64,000 nucleotides of DNA from Cellvibrionaceae bacterium (GTDB lineage: Bacteria > Pseudomonadota > Gammaproteobacteria > Pseudomonadales > Cellvibrionaceae), in NCBI GenBank assembly GCA_021151825.1, contig JAGKWQ010000007.1:174073-238072 (forward strand). The letters run 5' to 3'. The position numbers were made by a program, and so were the translations under genes. This document shows, piece after piece, positions 62,673 to 64,000 of this stretch (position 1 is its first letter; every line of letters begins with the position of its first letter). A model generated the notes under the pieces. The model worked only from the letters and a program-made list of their open reading frames with translations, had not been told where the DNA came from and did not search any database.

Positions 62673-63625
62673 GCACCGGGAAGCAAACTATTCCAGTTCA
62701 CATTCAACAAGAAGCTATTGAGTGGCTCGCACGGTTAAATACATCTGATGTGAGTGCTGCGCAGGAGCAAGCGTTTTTTGCCTGGCTGGCGCAATCGCCA
62801 GTGCATCAAGCCGCTTATCTCAGCGCTGAACAGTTGTGGCAACGCGGTGAAGTGTTAGCCCGTGTTCCGGTGCGTACCCGCGCTAATTGGCGTTGGGTCG
62901 CCTTGCCGGTATTGGCGACGGCATGTCTACTGGTTATTGCAATTTTTCTGTCGCCGCTTGGTAATAATCATTCTGAAGTATTGTATGAAACGGCAATCGG
63001 TGAGCAGAAAACTATTCAACTGGAAGATGGTTCCAGCATCGAGTTGAACACGGCTAGCAAAATTACAGTGAGTTTTGATCAAGGTAAACGCACCGCAAAC
63101 CTTGAGCAAGGCGAAGTATTTTTTGATGTAACAAAAGATAGTGCACGGCCTTTTGATGTCATCACCCCGACGGGGCAAATACGGGTAGTGGGTACGCGCT
63201 TTGTAGTGCGGCAGTTGCCGGGTGATGCGCTGGTCAGTGTGCAAGAAGGTGCTGTGGCGTTGGGAGCAATACCGACAACGCAACAAAATTTTGTAGCCAG
63301 TGGTTTGGTAAAGGCGAATCAGCGATTGGCGATTTCTGCTGCGATTAAAGGTGAAGAGCCGCAAGCGATTGATTCGGCCGCACTGGCATGGCGCAAGCGC
63401 CAGTTGGTTTTCAGGGAGCAATCACTCGCAACCGTCATCGCTGATCTGCAACGTTATTTTCCTGTCCGCATTGAATTGGCCGATGCTCACATTGCCGATA
63501 TGCAGGTTACCGCCGTCATTCGGCTGCAAGATCTGCCAGCAACATTGGCAACACTGACCGAGCCGCTGGGATTACAGGCTGAAATTGACCCTGCAAACGC
63601 GCGTGTATTGATTCGGGCCAAATAA
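62669..63625 (+). CDS. FecR-like anti-sigma/signal transducer
   Basis: This 318-residue protein has a cytoplasmic sigma-binding part (EAIEWLARLNTSDVSAAQEQAFFAWLAQSPVHQAAY), one membrane helix (about residues 74-94, WVALPVLATACLLVIAIFLS), and a periplasmic FecR domain (YETAIGEQKTIQLEDGSSIELNTASKITV and FDVITPTGQIRVVGTRFVV). The C-terminal end (VIADLQRYFPVRIELAD) is a short STN-like domain common in this family. It relays the receptor's signal to the sigma factor. Its start overlaps the sigma gene by ATGA. Confidence 0.93.
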   Translation: MSTGKQTIPVHIQQEAIEWLARLNTSDVSAAQEQAFFAWLAQSPVHQAAYLSAEQLWQRGEVLARVPVRTRANWRWVALPVLATACLLVIAIFLSPLGNNHSEVLYETAIGEQKTIQLEDGSSIELNTASKITVSFDQGKRTANLEQGEVFFDVTKDSARPFDVITPTGQIRVVGTRFVVRQLPGDALVSVQEGAVALGAIPTTQQNFVASGLVKANQRLAISAAIKGEEPQAIDSAALAWRKRQLVFREQSLATVIADLQRYFPVRIELADAHIADMQVTAVIRLQDLPATLATLTEPLGLQAEIDPANARVLIRAK

Positions 63626-63668
63626 GACCAGCTGGTACCGAATAAATAAAAATTAAAAAAATGGAGGT

Positions 63669-63685
63669 CACCACATTGTGTGGTG
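63669..63685. terminator. Weak hairpin after FecR-like gene
   Basis: CACCACA and TGTGGTG form a 7-bp stem with a TTG loop, 44 bases after the stop codon. There is no T-tract, so terminator function is doubtful. Confidence 0.35.
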
Positions 63686-63916
63686 TCTTCATAGTGCAGC
63701 CGGCTATCTCAGGGATTTATTTAGGCCAGGGTGGATATTGCAGCCTTAAATAAGAGGGCCATGGAATGCTGCAGCTTGTTGAACTTTTCGTTGATCCGTT
63801 ATCCCCGCAACAAACATGTGCGATACGCATTTGTGCGATTGATTTTTTCAGGGGTTTCCTCCGATTTTTTCCTTCTAACATTGTTAGCGATAAAAGTAAT
63901 AATTGAGTATTTCAAG

Positions 63917-64000
63917 ATGAGTGTTGTGAATATTTTTAAATTTCCTGTGGTTGTGTTCTGCGTATTGTTAACTGCTTGTGGCGGTGGCGGTGGCGGTGGC
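63917..64000 (+). CDS. Lipoprotein, 5' fragment (runs off window)
   Basis: Only 28 codons are visible. A hydrophobic signal (FKFPVVVFCVLLTAC) ends in a lipobox LLTAC, followed by a Gly run encoded by GGTGGC repeats. This is the usual start of an exported lipoprotein with a flexible Gly linker, and several secreted proteins of this organism use similar linkers. The function is unknown. Confidence 0.6.
   Translation, partial: MSVVNIFKFPVVVFCVLLTACGGGGGGG

Overview
The window looks like chromosomal DNA of a saprophytic gammaproteobacterium of the Cellvibrio type. The evidence is secreted modular carbohydrate-active proteins with long poly-serine linkers, CBM2 modules fused to YceI and cytochrome domains, a chitin-type AA10 LPMO with CBM5 and CBM73-like modules, GH43 enzymes, TonB-dependent receptors and a gammaproteobacterial tmRNA with tag ANDDSYALAA. 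All assignments come from reading the sequence; no database search was run.

Layout. 1-11 kb: an iron-uptake locus (FagA-like fragment, Fur-box-like site, siderophore receptor), DUF454 and DUF72 proteins, a protein with an RMF-like tail, a hemerythrin, sulfate transporter genes sbp-cysT-cysW without cysA, and a solute-binding-like periplasmic protein. 11-13 kb: a small group with a 23-residue membrane peptide, a Gly/Ala-rich membrane protein and a YciE-like ferritin-fold protein. 13-16.3 kb: a perfect 64-bp palindrome, then an AT-rich three-gene cluster (membrane protein, secreted SH3/metallo-beta-lactamase hydrolase, patatin phospholipase). 16.3-28.8 kb: a polysaccharide-oxidation region with a membrane-anchored AraC regulator, DUF1552 protein, giant CBM2-YceI-dihaem protein, CBM2-YceI protein, GH43 and LPMO. 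30-36.4 kb: a tightly overlapping lipid-modification operon (FAD oxidoreductase, DUF1365, CFA synthase-like, chalcone-isomerase-like, MFS, DUF3833 lipoprotein, SDR). 36.5-40.8 kb: an OmpR-type two-component pair and a hybrid histidine kinase.

41.2-49 kb is an AT-rich accessory block ending at ssrA. It holds a minus-strand operon of a PD-(D/E)xK nuclease-like protein, a MazG-like pyrophosphohydrolase and a large nuclease-helicase protein that ends in a LexA/S24-type self-cleavage domain. It also holds a plus-strand sce7726/sce7725-like pair. A 17-bp copy of the ssrA 3' end lies between the two modules in inverted orientation. This block is my best candidate for an undescribed defence system.

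49.7-56 kb encodes secreted proteins: a serine-linker carbohydrate-binding-like protein, a divergent subtilase-like lipoprotein, a small exported protein, a secreted Hint (autoprocessing) protein and a secreted zinc protease. 56.7-63.6 kb encodes an intracellular GH43 enzyme with a GPH sugar transporter, divergent from a FecA/FecI/FecR-type signalling operon. The window ends inside the first codons of a lipoprotein gene.
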